Shown here piece by piece: positions 25,401 through 35,538 of a DNA stretch of 64,000 nucleotides. Made by a program: the position numbers and the translations under genes. The notes under the pieces were generated by a model. That model was not told the DNA's origin. It ran no database searches and saw nothing but the letters and a program-made list of their open reading frames with translations. The stretch comes from Acholoe squamosa. Taxonomy: Eukaryota; Annelida; Polychaeta; Phyllodocida; Polynoidae. The DNA lies in contig OX439050.1 in NCBI GenBank assembly GCA_949317995.1, forward strand, positions 49,415,777 to 49,479,776, in the 5' to 3' direction. Each line of letters starts with the position of its first letter. Position 1 is the stretch's first letter.

Positions 25401-26282
25401 TCTACCAAATATAGTTATCCCAAAGGGACATTTTTGTGTCAAATGATTTCTGCACTCATTACCTTCTAATTGGTAATGCAAAAGATTAATTGAAGAATTA
25501 GTCAATACACACCCTGGATTAAATCATTATACAAAAAGTCGTCAGTTATGACGACTTTCCAATAGCGGCGGGTTTTGCGTGTGGAGGTTAAGCAGAAATG
25601 ACTTGACTGAGATTTATCGAGTTTTTGTGAATTGTTATGATTCAAATAAGAGCGGAAGCAAGGTCTTTTAATATGATCGCCTGGGCCAGTATATTGAGGG
25701 AATAATCATCTTAAGTATGTATACCTATCATGATAATGATTTTACAATCCACTTTGTACCTACAGGAATATAGGAGTAGGCATGTCCTCTGCCTTTTCCC
25801 GTGTAGGGGGTATGGTAGCACCTCAGGTGGTTCTCCTAGGTAACCTATGGGCACCACTCACTCAGGTCACCTTTGGTGTGTTTGCCATCGTAGCGGCTCT
25901 CTCTGGTTTCTTCCTACCTGAAACAGCAGGGCAGGACCTGCCCAACAGTCTGGAAGAGATGGCCACCAACTTTGGGTAAGTATAGGTTATCCTTTGTGTG
26001 TACATAGTTTTATTGCCTTTATGACCTAGGCAAATGGGAGGGCAAAAGAAACCTGAGCCTCCCCCCCCCACCACCACCACCACCAATATACCAGCAGGTA
26101 CCAGTGGACACAAATCATCCGAATAACCTTTTTGCATTCAGCAAAGCTACCATCATAGCATTAGCTTATTGTAATGTTATACTATTGTTTTATTTTCTTT
26201 CAGGAACCAAAAAACTGCTAGCACCTCACGACAAGAGGAGAAAATGACAGAAGTGCCAGATATTAAACAAACTAAATTCTGA
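10951..26282 (+). CDS. SLC22-like organic ion transporter, 12 exons
   Basis: Plasma-membrane major facilitator transporter, probably for organic cations or anions; substrate not predictable. Exons: 10951-11093, 13990-14075, 14412-14575, 16270-16370, 18146-18300, 19366-19534, 21472-21544, 21898-22055, 22653-22867, 23410-23518, 25766-25975, 26204-26282. All junctions are GT-AG, phases agree, and the sum is 1662 bases (553 aa), a normal SLC22 length. Landmarks: N-terminus MHYDDLLRRLGEFG; membrane segment 1 ending FVGPTPGH; a large extracellular loop with cysteines and NRT/NYS-type glycosylation sites (exons 2-3); TIVSE/WDLVC across exons 3-4; GQVSDRFGRR (residues 160-169); LMPESIRWLL (274-283); LLDRIGRKR (392-400); AAELFPTVVRN; FFLPETAGQDLP; and a charged cytoplasmic tail. 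The start is the first in-frame ATG after ACTATCAG/G; a 5' untranslated exon may exist. Exon boundaries 1, 3 and 7 have copies in nearby non-coding DNA. Introns hold MITEs, a SINE and hairpins. Confidence 0.93.
11519..12300. repeat. Dispersed element family B, copy 1 (intron 1)
   Basis: It shares ordered blocks with 54830-56320: TTGGGAGTTTGCACGT, CCCAAACCACC, then AATCCTCATGCAAACCACAC, TGCCACCTGGTG, repeated CCCTTAGACAAAACTAC, and CTAAGTTAGATTAG near the end. This suggests two copies of one non-autonomous transposon. Terminal repeats were not resolved. Confidence 0.65.
13331..13401. repeat. (TA)n microsatellite
   Basis: Almost pure TA tract in intron 1 of the transporter gene. The remaining intron sequence between 12300 and 13989 shows nothing recognisable. 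Confidence 0.95.
14576..15700 (+). repeat. ~53-bp minisatellite (about 20 copies) copying the exon 3 donor junction
   Basis: Each unit holds ACAGACCACTACAAG, TCTACTATTGTGTCTGAG and GTAAG. The first two are the last ~35 coding bases of exon 3 of the SLC22-like gene (ends 14575, DTDHYKSTIVSE) and GTAAG is its 5' splice site. The array starts directly at that junction and runs through intron 3. Nearly every unit keeps a consensus-quality GAG/GTAAG donor. Reading on from exon 3 past its own donor meets an in-frame TAG within 20 bases (GTA AGT ACC ACT ATA TAG), so use of a later donor would truncate the protein. Confidence 0.95.
16457..16763. mobile_element. MITE with TACACTG ends and AAACACT internal repeats
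   Basis: The left end TACACTGCAAAAAAGGTGTT pairs with the right end AACACTGTTTTTACAGTGTA. The interior is built from many AAACACTT/AAGTGTTT units in both orientations and TTAAACGCGTTTAA palindromes, so most of it can fold on itself. It lies in intron 4. A truncated copy is at 3677. No coding capacity. Confidence 0.8.
17040..17240. repeat. Pyrimidine-rich (TCTG)n/(TC)n tract
   Basis: Low-complexity CTGTCTGTCTCTCT-type DNA in intron 4. The charged minus-strand frame (R/D/E/T-rich) is a repeat artefact. Confidence 0.85.
18445..18507. repeat. Perfect foldback palindrome 2
   Basis: Arms of 24 bases (18445-18468 and 18484-18507) are exact reverse complements. The 15-base centre, GACCGCGAAGCGGGA, is itself partly palindromic. 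It lies in intron 5 of the transporter gene. Confidence 0.9.
18525..18799 (+). repeat. tRNA-derived SINE, copy 1
   Basis: A pol III A-box-like TTGGTATAGTGGACAGCG and a B-box-like GGGGATTGATTCCCC, about 30 bases apart, are followed by a unique body ending GGGGTTATGACCAAAAAAGC. A second copy in the opposite orientation is at 29440-29716, aligned over its whole length. The head resembles tRNAs with a TGGTATAGTGG A-box. Confidence 0.85.
19576..19755. mobile_element. Short MITE with TACACTGTAAAA ends
   Basis: The left end TACACTGTAAAAGATTG and right end TTTTTTTACAGTGTA are inverted repeats, with further internal matches (CGTTGAA/TTCAACG, GGATTCCTTG/CAAGGATCTC). Lies in intron 6. Same end type as 16457 and 33762. 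Confidence 0.7.
20042..20097 (-). repeat. Inverted copy of the exon 7 donor junction
   Basis: The reverse complement matches 21539-21594 over 56 bases with about one to two mismatches. It includes the last coding bases of exon 7 (CACAAG), the 5' splice site GTATGT and the first ~50 bases of intron 7. In the transcript the two segments could pair, forming a stem around about 1.4 kb that contains most of exon 7 and hides its donor. Confidence 0.9.
20188..20295. repeat. Long foldback palindrome 3
   Basis: Arms of about 46 bases (20188-20234 and 20250-20295) pair with a few mismatches around GAGGCCGTAGGCCGA. Flanks are AT-rich. It lies in intron 6. Confidence 0.9.
20420..20910. repeat. GC-rich composite repeat with two tRNA-like segments
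   Basis: About four diverged tandem units share CCTCCTCGCCCGGCAGCGG, GACAGCGACAGCGCACACGG and CGTCTCGCTGTTATG. Embedded on the minus strand at about 20637-20712 is a tRNA-Ser/Leu-like head (GTGGCCTAGCGGTTAGCGCC). On the plus strand at about 20840-20905 is another tRNA-like part with GTGGCGCACTGCATAGG and GGTTCGAGCTC. Neither folds obviously into a functional tRNA. They look like SINE heads. Locally high GC contrasts with the surrounding intron. Confidence 0.6.
20976..21036 (+). repeat. Three tandem 20-bp units
   Basis: ATGGATAACCGCACGCCTTAC or a close variant occurs three times in a row. Function unknown. Confidence 0.85.
22255..22452. mobile_element. MITE with CCGTAAATTCTCTCGTATAA ends, TA-flanked
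   Basis: Near-perfect terminal inverted repeats of about 25 bases (CCGTAAATTCTCTCGTATAA and its complement) are flanked by TA on both sides, as in Tc1/mariner-type insertions. No coding capacity. Located in intron 8 of the transporter gene. Confidence 0.85.
24242..24524. mobile_element. hAT-like MITE with CAGGGCCCTG ends and CCGTATGT satellite
   Basis: The left end CAGGGCCCTGTTTTTCC is matched by GGAAAAACAGGGCCC at 24508-24522. CAGGG ends are typical of hAT elements. The interior has about eight copies of the palindromic theme ACATACGGAGGTCCGTATGT. The last two bases of the ends differ and an 8-bp target duplication was not seen, so the superfamily call is tentative. It lies in intron 10. 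The rest of intron 10 (to 25765) shows only scattered GTCGTCA repeats. Confidence 0.7.
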
Positions 26283-26491
26283 GGTTCTAGCTGAGCTACT
26301 GCAAGCTCTCAGCTACTTGCATACAATAGCCCAGTGGAAGTCTGCTCTGAGGCTGTCAAGTAAAGAAACATTCAGTTTGGAGTAATTTGAGTGGACCTCT
26401 GTATTTATTTCATGTTACATAATGTCAAAGAGCCCTCAGAAAATGCCTCGCTCTCAACTATCTTTCTATCATTTCAACAATAACCATCACA

Positions 26492-26560
26492 GCAGCTAGG
26501 TTAGCTCAGTAGGAAGAACACTGGACTCCATAACCAAAGGTCCCGAGAGGTCCTCACCAT
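26492..26560 (+). repeat. tRNA-like fragment in the transporter 3' region
   Basis: GGTTAGCTCAGTAGGAAGAA and ACTGGACTCC-ATAACCAAAG resemble a tRNA D-arm and anticodon arm, followed by GGTCCCGAGAGGTCC. The T-arm B-box (GGTTCGANTCC) is not recognisable. Most likely a SINE remnant or tRNA pseudogene. Confidence 0.4.
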
Positions 26561-26917
26561 TTTTCAGGTGGAGACCCAAACTTAATTTAGAAAAGAATGC
26601 AAACTAAATGATAGGTTTTATGCTTTTATTTCTTTTATTTTTTAAGCAGCATGACATTGATAGACTTATTTAGGAATATTGCCAATGCCATGTGAGGAGG
26701 GTTAGAGCAGTCATCGCATATAAACAGTGTAAAACCTTCCAAAAATAATATATGTATAATACAATGAAAATAGGTTTCTGGGCTAGCGCACCTGGGTCCC
26801 ATCTGGCAGCCCAGACATTTACCAGCTTGAGTCTACCAGCTTGAGAGGGCTCGTTTGGAATATATACAACAGTTGGCAATGGTGTGCTATAAGTAGTGCT
26901 TTACCAGTTCACCGGGT

Positions 26918-29900
26918 CTATATGCTGATCAATACATTTCGTCCTACTGCACCACCATCCACAGGAACCAAAGCCCCAGCCATGAAAGATGCTGCATCAG
27001 ATGACAAGAACAGGATCAAGTTTGCCACTTCATCAACTTCTCCTGTACGTCTTAGGGCATGGCTATTCTCCTTTGAGGTAAAGAACTGTAAAGGAATAAA
27101 ACAGAGAAAATGTCAAGGAATATATTTGGCTTCAAGTTGAAGCAAAATGTCAAGTTGTTCAGTTGCCTTCCTGCAATATGGAGTAACCCTGAAATGCTCT
27201 CAGCATTTTCCCAATTATAATTTGTTAGTTAAATTGGTTTTCAGATGTAAGATATATATGGTCAGCGATCTAGTTCATGTCCTGTGCCATAATGGCTAAT
27301 TACAAAGTTTAGCCTGTATTAGATTTAGGAGGAACCTACAGGTCTACATATGCTAAAGTAATAAAATGAATGTTTTAAACTTAAAATGTGTGTTGGGTAT
27401 TGAAATTTCGGTTTAGCGCCGAATGTGATAATTCTATCGACAGTTTGTTTCCAACCTCTGGTAACTTCTCAGGCTGTCCTGAAGCTGGTCCCCCAGGACT
27501 TGTCACAAATATTGGAGTCTTTATAATTCCTGGTCTGAAAACAACAATTCACTATAAGTAATCATAAGGGTATGCTTTTACTTTGCAACATAAGCATGCA
27601 TTACAAAATTAAAAAAATGTCTCATAGTCCTAATGGATCGGATATACTTTTGGTAATAGTGTCTCCTTTGTTTTGAACAAAACACAGTACTTTTGGGAAA
27701 TGTTTCCTTCATTCCAAACCAAATATAAGCATTATTGTATAGAATTAATAAGATAATTCACTCACAACACACAGTTAGCTTTCACTCCACTTGGGCCAAG
27801 ATCTGAAATAGGAGATAATATTTCAATAGGTAATGAAAATTAGTAGATTCATACCCTTGATACTTGATGCAGTTTTCATTTATCTGTAACAACATTAATT
27901 AGACTGTGTGACATTATAAGGATACATTTGGATTACCTTGCGCCAAAGATTGAGTGAAGTGATCAAGTGCAGCTTTGGACATGCCATAGGCAATCAGATC
28001 TGGATCCTGGAGTGAGAAATGGAGCAATGTGAAGACATTGAAATACTCCTACCTGAAATACGGATGCTGTTAATGATTTACTGGTATAACATAACATAAC
28101 TACATAACCAATCTTCTTGTTATCTTCAAATACGTATTTTACTTTTTTCATCATAATAAACATTTTGAAAGATATCTATAGATTACTATCACTCTATTAT
28201 TTATACGTAGACTAGTGACTGACCCATAACTTTGAGGATCCTGATGACACATTCACTATTGCCCCTAGGACAGCAAATCATTATTAAAATTATTTCCTAT
28301 TATCTATTTAGTAAGAAAATGCGAAATGAGGTTTACTGCAGTGTGTTGGGTGACGTTCACTATAATATATGGTTTCAGAGGTTCGTTTAAAAGCTAGATA
28401 TGAACCTTTATTTAGAGGGTGGGGGGGGGGGACAATACTTCTCAACAAAATGCATTAATGATCATATGGCAGCATTATAACAAATTGAAGGAATCAAGTT
28501 AATATATTTGTGTCACAGAAAATCTATACACATCCGAATGATATCTAACTCGATGAAAGATAGCAATAACATAATAACCAACCCTTAGTCTCTTTCAGAT
28601 AAGGAACTGCCCTTTTAATTACCATAACAACTGCACGGACAAGAGTGCTAAACATGAAATCGACATCTTGAATTGTAAGTTGCTCAATATTGCCTGGCCG
28701 GTAACGGCCTGCATTGTTGACCTAAAAGAGCACAAAAGTAACATATGGATCCTTGGTATGAATCAAGGATATGACGAAATATTTTTGATGCACTGAAAGA
28801 ACAGTGGAACTCATGCTTCTCTCTCAACTTTTAATGATAACCACCAATTTGCATGATAAACAGACGTTTATCATTTGAGATGAGGGCTGCTACACTTACC
28901 AGAATGTCCAGACGGCCAAACTTCTGGGTTGCCTTATCTACCAAGGCGTTGCAGTCATCCTCATGTGTCAAGTCACCCAGTACAATGAGTATCTAAAAGC
29001 AAATTCTCATAAAGGAAGGCTGTCTGCATATTTGTGCCATTTGTGGTAATATAATGTGCCTAAAAGAATGGGCTAAACTATGGGTTAGGGGCTCTTAGCT
29101 TTGGCTGATGATATTGACACGACGACCTCGTGAATATAGCATGCCTTATATACACATACTTGGTAGGTGTATATAAGACACCTTATATACATGACCAAAG
29201 GTTGGTCAGAGGACAGGTGGGCAGGAGGAGTTCAGGAGGTCATTTCTTAATGTACTACGACTACATGCATCTACTACGATTTAAAACTGCCAAGAATAAG
29301 CCAGGCTGTCGTAGGTAAGGCCCTACGTCTGCTCTGTATGATCAGCACCTATGCAGTAATTACATAAGGTTTGGTAGAGCAGTCGTACTGGTGCAGGCAT
29401 TAGTGGTTACTAATGCTTATCTCACGATTCTGGCCTCTACAGTGCTTTTTTGGTCATAACCCCGTGCCGTTATCGGGGTATAACCGCACTCTCAGAGTCC
29501 ATTTTCTTCTCTAAGACGATCTTGGTTAGAACCTGAGCAAGTTAATAAATTGGAGAAGGATATGAAGCCACCCTCGCCATAGTTTTCCAGTTAAAACCGT
29601 TAAGGTTCAACGGGGAATCGATCCCCGGCCGCTGGGGCAGGAGGCGAGCCCGCTGTCCACTATACCAAGCCGACCGGTGGTAGAACCAAATACACATGGA
29701 AGATATGAAAAATTTTTCCCACATACCTGATGTTTGCAGACCTCGTTAGCATAGATTTCAATGGAGCCTGGTGGAGTTATTAACAGAGAACCATCCTTAG
29801 ATATCCTAGATGAACATGCCATGCCAAATTCCTCCATTTTCTTCGAAATAAATAAGAATCCATTGATTTTCCACATCGATACGAGTCGGGACCCGCCCCG

Positions 29901-32186
29901 TCCGGCCATTCCTTGCTCGACGCGTGGCTGACCTAGTTTTTACATCCGGGCACCTCCCCGCTCTGTCAACAAGAAGCAATGGCCGTGTACCGGGCCGTGT
30001 GCGTTGGATCGTTATGGAAAATCAATGGATTCTTATTTATTTATAGGAAAATGGATACAAAATGTAGGCGAACACCAACTAGAGATCGTATATTTGGCGC
30101 TGCTAGAATAACAGGGCTTGACATCCTTGGATTATACCCGAAAATTCGTTGGAAATACGAGGGTTTGACGGGTGGATTAAAAACAATGGCTACGCTGGCT
30201 TGTCAAATCGTGCGGATCGGATGCACTTACAAAATGTCTTCTCATGGATTAATTCTGGGGTTATAAGGTAAGAAATTAATACAAAATGGAGGAATAAGTG
30301 CGATAAACGCATTAATGTATTGATATTCAAGGACTCGTTGAGGTTAGCTGGAAATAATCGCCCTCCCGCTGCGCGGTCGGGCGATTATTTCCAGCAAACC
30401 TCACCTCGTCCTTGAATATCAATACATTAATAGCTTAATAATACTGTAATGGCATTAACTCAAGGCTTCTCACTATGACCTGAAGGACAGCAGTCGTAAT
30501 GTGTTAAGAAATGGCCTCCAGGGCTTGTCAGAGGACATGTGTTTAAGGTTGGTCAGGGGACATATCTATCAGGTTTTGGTCAGAGGATCTTTTTAAGGAT
30601 GGTCAGAGGACATGTCTAGTTAGGGTTGGTCAGAGGACTTTTTAAGTTTGGTCACAGGACATATGTTCAACATGTATTTAGGGTTGGTGAGAGGACGTTT
30701 TTAAAGTTGGTTAACCTTGTCCTCTGATCTACCCTGAAATATGTGTGCCATGGTATTGAGGGTAATATAAATATGTGTGTCCTGTGACCAACCCTGAAAA
30801 CATGTCCTGTTCCCAAACCTGATTTGATGTCCTCTGACCAACCCTTAAAAACGTATATGTGTGTCCTGTGACCGGCCCTGAAAAGCATGTCCTCTGACCA
30901 ACCCTAATTTGATGTCCTCTGACCAACCCTAAACACACGCTGGGGTATGTCCTCTGACCAACCTTGTACCGGTAATGTTGTCCTCTGACCAACCCTAACT
31001 GTGTGTAAATAAGACCACTTATATTCACATCATCCATGTGTGTGAATAAAAACTGCTATATACACGTCCATCTCGTGTATATATCGCCGGCGCTTAGCTT
31101 TTGGGACGGTATGATAGTACTTTTCCCATCTAGAAAGTGATTTCATATCCTTTCATTTCCTTATAGATATGAATACATAAGCAAATGGCGTTGACTAGGG
31201 AATAAATTTGCATTGTATTCACCAAGGTGAGGCTGTCTGTATTCAACGATGCCTAATAGGTGAGGCCTATTAAAGGCGTCATTGAATACAGACAGCCTCA
31301 CCTCGGTGAATACGATGCAAATTTATTCCCTGGAATGGACATTTGCATTTATGTCATGGTCTACAGGGTTAAATTGCTTTTAAATAAAGAAAAACGGCTC
31401 AGCTCTGTTCGCGACCACATTGTATTCCATGCTCCTATTGAATACAACAAGTCCAGTACTGTTTTTTAGTGACGATTGTATCTACCATGACATAAAGACA
31501 TAGTTTTCATGGTATTGATACAAAATAGGTCAGTCATCACGAGGATATGAGTCAGAAGTGTCTACACAGTTTAGGATCGTATACAATTGATTCTATAGGT
31601 GGAACTCCCATATTAGGAGAAACACACTCCTTTCAGATGACACCAATTATTGTCATGTTCATTGTAGTTTACAACATTCAGCTTACATTCTCTGATTTGG
31701 CGCCTTGTTTCTCACATTCTTTTATTGTTCTTCCCAGATTTTCCTCATTGCGGCCTCCAAGAACCAACGTTGCACCCCCTTAGTAAAGGCTACAGCTGCA
31801 CCAGCACCTATTCCTGAACTGGCACCTATATGACGAATCAGTTTATGAATGGTCAACTTAGAGAAAATAAAAACACTATGCTTTGGTTTGACAACTGGAC
31901 AGAGGCCTTATTTTGCAAAAAAAAGAAAAAAAAAAGAAATGATGCATACTATTGTGTGAACAGAAACAAACCTACCACAATGTGGGAATTACAGCCTACA
32001 GATTATGTGCCCGCTGGGCATCAAACACACCAGAGTCTTAGAGTATTCTTGATAAATATCATTCTGAATGGTTTTAACAGGCACTATCCTTCTGACAAAC
32101 AATATACAGTCTTTTAAGTAGAGATTATACCTAGATTTAATACTTACAGTTATGATAACGACTTTATTTTCAAATAGCCTTGTCAT
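26918..32186 (-). CDS. Classical short-chain dehydrogenase/reductase, 9 exons, one-base frameshift
   Basis: NAD(P)-dependent oxidoreductase of the classical SDR type; substrate unknown. Exons (5' to 3'): 32186-32144, 31825-31687, 28992-28900, 28721-28583, 28264-28224, 28006-27937, 27802-27766, 27534-27456, 27085-26918. Landmarks: start MTRLFENKVVIIT; cofactor loop SASSGIGAG; LGDLTHEDD; FGRLDILVNNAG; IVNVSSGS; active-site YGMSK; LGPSGVKANCVLPGIIKTP; and TGEVDEVANLILFLSSDAAS ending in VPVDGGAVGRN. All exon phases fit except exon 2. There a run of five G (sense strand) between AFTK and ATLVLGGRN must be six to stay in frame; with that base the model is exactly 810 bases (269 aa), normal for the family. 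Either an assembly/allelic error or a recent null. The first glycine of TGxxxGxG is absent (TVSASSGIG). The donors of exons 4 and 8 are weak. Possible AATAAA signals at 26625-26639. Convergent with the transporter gene. Confidence 0.85.
29440..29716 (-). repeat. tRNA-derived SINE, copy 2
   Basis: Reverse-strand copy of the element at 18525-18799. It has TTGGTATAGTGGACAGCG, GGGGATCGATTCCCC and the tail GGTTATGACCAAAAAAGC. It sits in the 2.7 kb intron 2 of the SDR gene. The rest of 29100-29440 and 29717-30312 shows no recognisable gene. Confidence 0.85.
30313..30429. repeat. Long foldback palindrome 4
   Basis: Arms of about 50 bases (starting TAATGTATTGATATTCAAGG, ending CCTTGAATATCAATACATTA) surround a GC-rich centre CTCCCGCTGCGCGGTCGGG. 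Only a few mismatches. It lies in SDR intron 2. Confidence 0.9.
30515..31005. repeat. Head-to-head array of GGTTGGTCAGAGGACA units
   Basis: About seven forward units (GGTTGGTCAGAGGACA) run to about 30710. They are followed by about nine units in reverse orientation (TGTCCTCTGACCAACC) up to 31005. Spacing is 20-35 bases with variable text between. A lone forward unit is at about 29203. The whole block can fold as one large hairpin. Not a CRISPR: orientation flips and spacers are irregular. Confidence 0.85.
31198..31330. repeat. Long foldback palindrome 5
   Basis: Arms of about 60 bases start GGGAATAAATTTGCAT and end ATGCAAATTTATTCCC; the centre includes CCTAATAGG/CCTATTAAAGG. A few mismatches. 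In SDR intron 2. Confidence 0.9.
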
Positions 32187-33761
32187 GTAATGGTTTGTGT
32201 TTCTAACCAGTTGGGTTCGGGTCTTGTGATTCAAAAGGAAAGACAAAGACGGTATTCAGAGTGTATGCCAACACTTTATTTGTTACACCTTCCGGTTACC
32301 CTGTAATTTTACGGATAGGGAAACATGTTACTACATATATCATGTATGGAGGCCTACATGGCCTCTGACGTGGTAGGTGAGCGCAGAGCCTTTTATATAG
32401 ATGCTCCTGGTTCGTCGCCAGGTGGCCCACAGACCCGGATAGGTGCTGCCACCTACCCAGAACCTCAGAAACACCAGGCGACAGGTCTCACTCGCCACGC
32501 CAGACGGCACCCAGTTATTATTATACCTCTACAGTCGTTATGTTGCTGGTCTGCTTGTGGTGAAGATCAACACTGTTCAAGGATGGATTTATAAGTTTCA
32601 CGATAACGACTTGACTATATTCAGTATAATATGGCAATAAAGCAAAACAAGAAGACCTGACTCTAGAAATTCTAATCTTTTTGAAAAAATGCACTATATC
32701 TTACAATATTAGTACCATTTTGAACATGATTTTTGTGATGTTATAATCATTTGTAAGTAACCATGGCAAATCAGCGCTGATTGGGCACTTATTAAGTGGG
32801 GCTGTACCCACTGGACATGTACTGTTTCTCGGAAGTTGTTGCCATAGTTCGCTACTCAATTTCTACTCAATCTGCATGAGAATTGGCAAGGAGTTCAGAT
32901 TTCATTTACTTAACATAGCAATGTCCCAGATTCCTAGGTTTCTACAATCGACTGTTGGAACACCTAGACCAAAACGTATATCTCCCATTTATGCTTGTAT
33001 TGGGAAAACCCCATAACAATACCTAGCTTAATTACGTCAAACATGGACTAGATCTACCTATGTGTACTTTTTACAGTAGAGGGCAAATGTATCAATTTTA
33101 CATACCTTACTAGTTGGAGTACTAGTCTGCTTACAGCCTAAAGGTTGTCTGGGGTCTAGGCTCTAATTCATAATACGACCTTATCTCTATCAAAAAGTGG
33201 CCTACTTTTCTTCTCCCCATTCACTTTATCGGAACAAATGGGTCTGCAGGACGACCACAAATAACCGTATCATTTGTATAGATATTCACCTATCAAATTG
33301 ACCTTCTATGTCATTCTTATGATAACCCAAACGCCATCACATTCAAGCTTTTCCTTTCAAATAGATATACAGAGCCAGTTACAAAGAATTAATTGTTTTA
33401 GCGGTGCATTGGGTTATATTTGTGAATGTAATTTACATGTATTTCTGTTTGATGTTAACCTAATACATTCATAAACCTCGGGCCGAAACTACATATAAAT
33501 TTCCACAAAGTGTTTACTGAGGTCCAGAGGATTGGATACTAGATAGACCTATTGTTCTGATATTGACTCATTTCCAATATGAGGTCTTGTATCTCCCTTT
33601 ATCCTAAAATAAGAGACATTGCCTTACATTACTGACCAGCTCATAGGGTCAACACGATCCATAATGCGCGGATGCAGCTCTGGGCAACACTCATGCATCA
33701 TGACGGTACCAATGGGCATCGGTCGTGCATCATCGCTTAATGTCCATTGGTCACCATGATG

Positions 33762-33995
33762 TACACTGTAAAATAATAATTGTTTAATCTACCAGGGATC
33801 CTCGTAAAACAGAAGAACAGTGGACCACCATAATTGAAAAACAATGCACCAGTGTATTTTTTGCAAGAAGCCCCAGGTGGCAGTATGGTGGTACACAAAT
33901 GTGCAAGGAATTTCTGTAAAAAAAAAACAGTGGAGCTCTTGCAACTTTGGGACGAGGAATCTGCCGTTATTTTGACGACATATCCTTTACAGTGC
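33762..33995. mobile_element. MITE-like element with TACACTGTAAAA end
   Basis: The left end TACACTGTAAAATAATAA is matched by TCCTTTACAGTGC at the right. Same end type as elements at 16457 and 19576. The interior is unrelated to those, so it is a family by ends only. Confidence 0.5.
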
Positions 33996-34904
33996 AAGAA
34001 TACAGTCATGGTGATGGACTCACCAGCAGGGCATTTCTCAATAATACTAAATAACACCATTGAGAAATGCCCTCCTGGACTCAATCCCCGCATCATGCAG
34101 ACCCTGTTGGTTTGATATTCCCCAGGAGGGTTGACATGATGCACTCCTGCATCAGCGCCACCCCCCTTAAAGGTACAAGCCACATTCAGCCCTAAAAGGC
34201 CAATACGTTATGACATATGTTATGGTTTACTTCAGCCCCAGTAAAGTCTAGTCCCAAACAAAAGCACACCCACCAGGCACCATTAATGCTGTTGAAACAG
34301 CACCTGGCAACCTGTGAGCACCACATACTGACCCTGTATACATGCCCCAACATAGCAGCTTTAGGACCACCACTGCTTCCTCCAGCACCTTTATACCTAC
34401 ACCTTAAATCCATATACCTCCACCTCCAGGTGCACATAACTGGACAGCAAGGCTTAAGGTATACCCTCTGTTTGTTAACCAATAACACCTGTTGATCAAT
34501 AGAAGTCGCTTGGGACTAAGCAGAGTAAACACCCATCTACATATGCACATAGAGGTAGGTAGCATTATGTAGCCTTTGGGGTGTCTAGAATAGACTGGAG
34601 GAGTTAGGGTAGGGTAAAAGGAAAAGTGTACAGCTTGGGGAATGACATTATAGCAGTAGAGACAGTGAAGGAGGGTAGAGATTTGCATTAGGAGGTGTGG
34701 TGTAAGGAGGCTTCAAATTGCAGCTAAACGGGATTAATATATGTATTAACCCTACTAGGATTAATAGATTTACAGACATGGGGACTTTGAAGGGTAAGTT
34801 TGTATATACTTACAAATAATTATCCCAAATTGATGTTATAACATTCTATTGTTTAAATGCACTGATTACTGAAAGGTTAGCTTTATATCTATGATACTTT
34901 GTAT

Positions 34905-34907
<3 letters not shown>

Positions 34908-34972
<65 letters not shown>
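34908..34972. repeat. (TA)n microsatellite
   Basis: Pure TA tract about 0.57 kb before the TRIM-NHL start codon. Confidence 0.95.
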
Positions 34973-34974
<2 letters not shown>

Positions 34975-35538
34975 GTTGTGATATATTATATAGTATTCGT
35001 TAGCACCTTTATATATCTATAATTTCAAAAGAAGTATTTGATTATTCGATTATTGTATGTGAGCCAGAAGAGGAATACCAGTATATGCCACAACATCATG
35101 ATATGGCAGTATTTAACTAGTTCAGAAATAGGTATCACAGATATAAAACTATATCTATAATGCATTGCAAGTGTACCGTGTAGTATAGGGGCCATTGCTG
35201 GGAATTACGTCCATACACTATAGATCTAACAGGCCAATATTGATACAAGACCTTTAGAAACTCATGACCTAGACTATTATTGGGCAGGACTCATAGTATA
35301 TTGCAGTTAGATGTAATATAGTATTGAAATACCACACTCTTCAGTCTGTTTATGAATGTGTTAAAGTACTGCCTGAAATACATTCATACAATATATTGAC
35401 ACATATAAACCCCAACATCTTTCTATCCATGTACATTTTCTTTAAACAATCATACTCTACAATTGTTATACATACAAATATTATTAATCTTTGATTAATT
35501 GTTGTACAATTTTCAATTCCACAGAGACCCTGACCGCC

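Larger units (their letters stand above)
32187..35524. other. Intergenic region upstream of two divergent genes
   Basis: Lies between the start of the SDR gene (-) and the first coding exon of the TRIM-NHL gene (+), so promoters of both should be here. No TATA box or other clear element could be assigned. It contains a CACTGTAAAA-ended MITE (33762), a small hairpin GGGCATTTCTCAAT/ATTGAGAAATGCCC near 34027-34070 and a (TA)n tract. No exon was recognised. Confidence 0.5.

Noticed and set aside
26492..26560. Functional tRNA gene
   Set aside because: The D-arm-like part is good, but the T-arm B-box and acceptor pairing are not recognisable.
29607..29909. 100-aa frame on the minus strand as the SDR N-terminus
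   Set aside because: No SDR motif and it runs into a SINE; the true N-terminal exons with TVSASSGIG lie at 31687-32186.
30515..31005. CRISPR-like short repeats with spacers
   Set aside because: Unit orientation reverses midway, spacing is irregular and units vary; this is a foldback array.
33737..34183. 148-aa minus-strand frame as a gene
   Set aside because: Overlaps a MITE-like inverted repeat and a hairpin, and shows no domain or splice partner.
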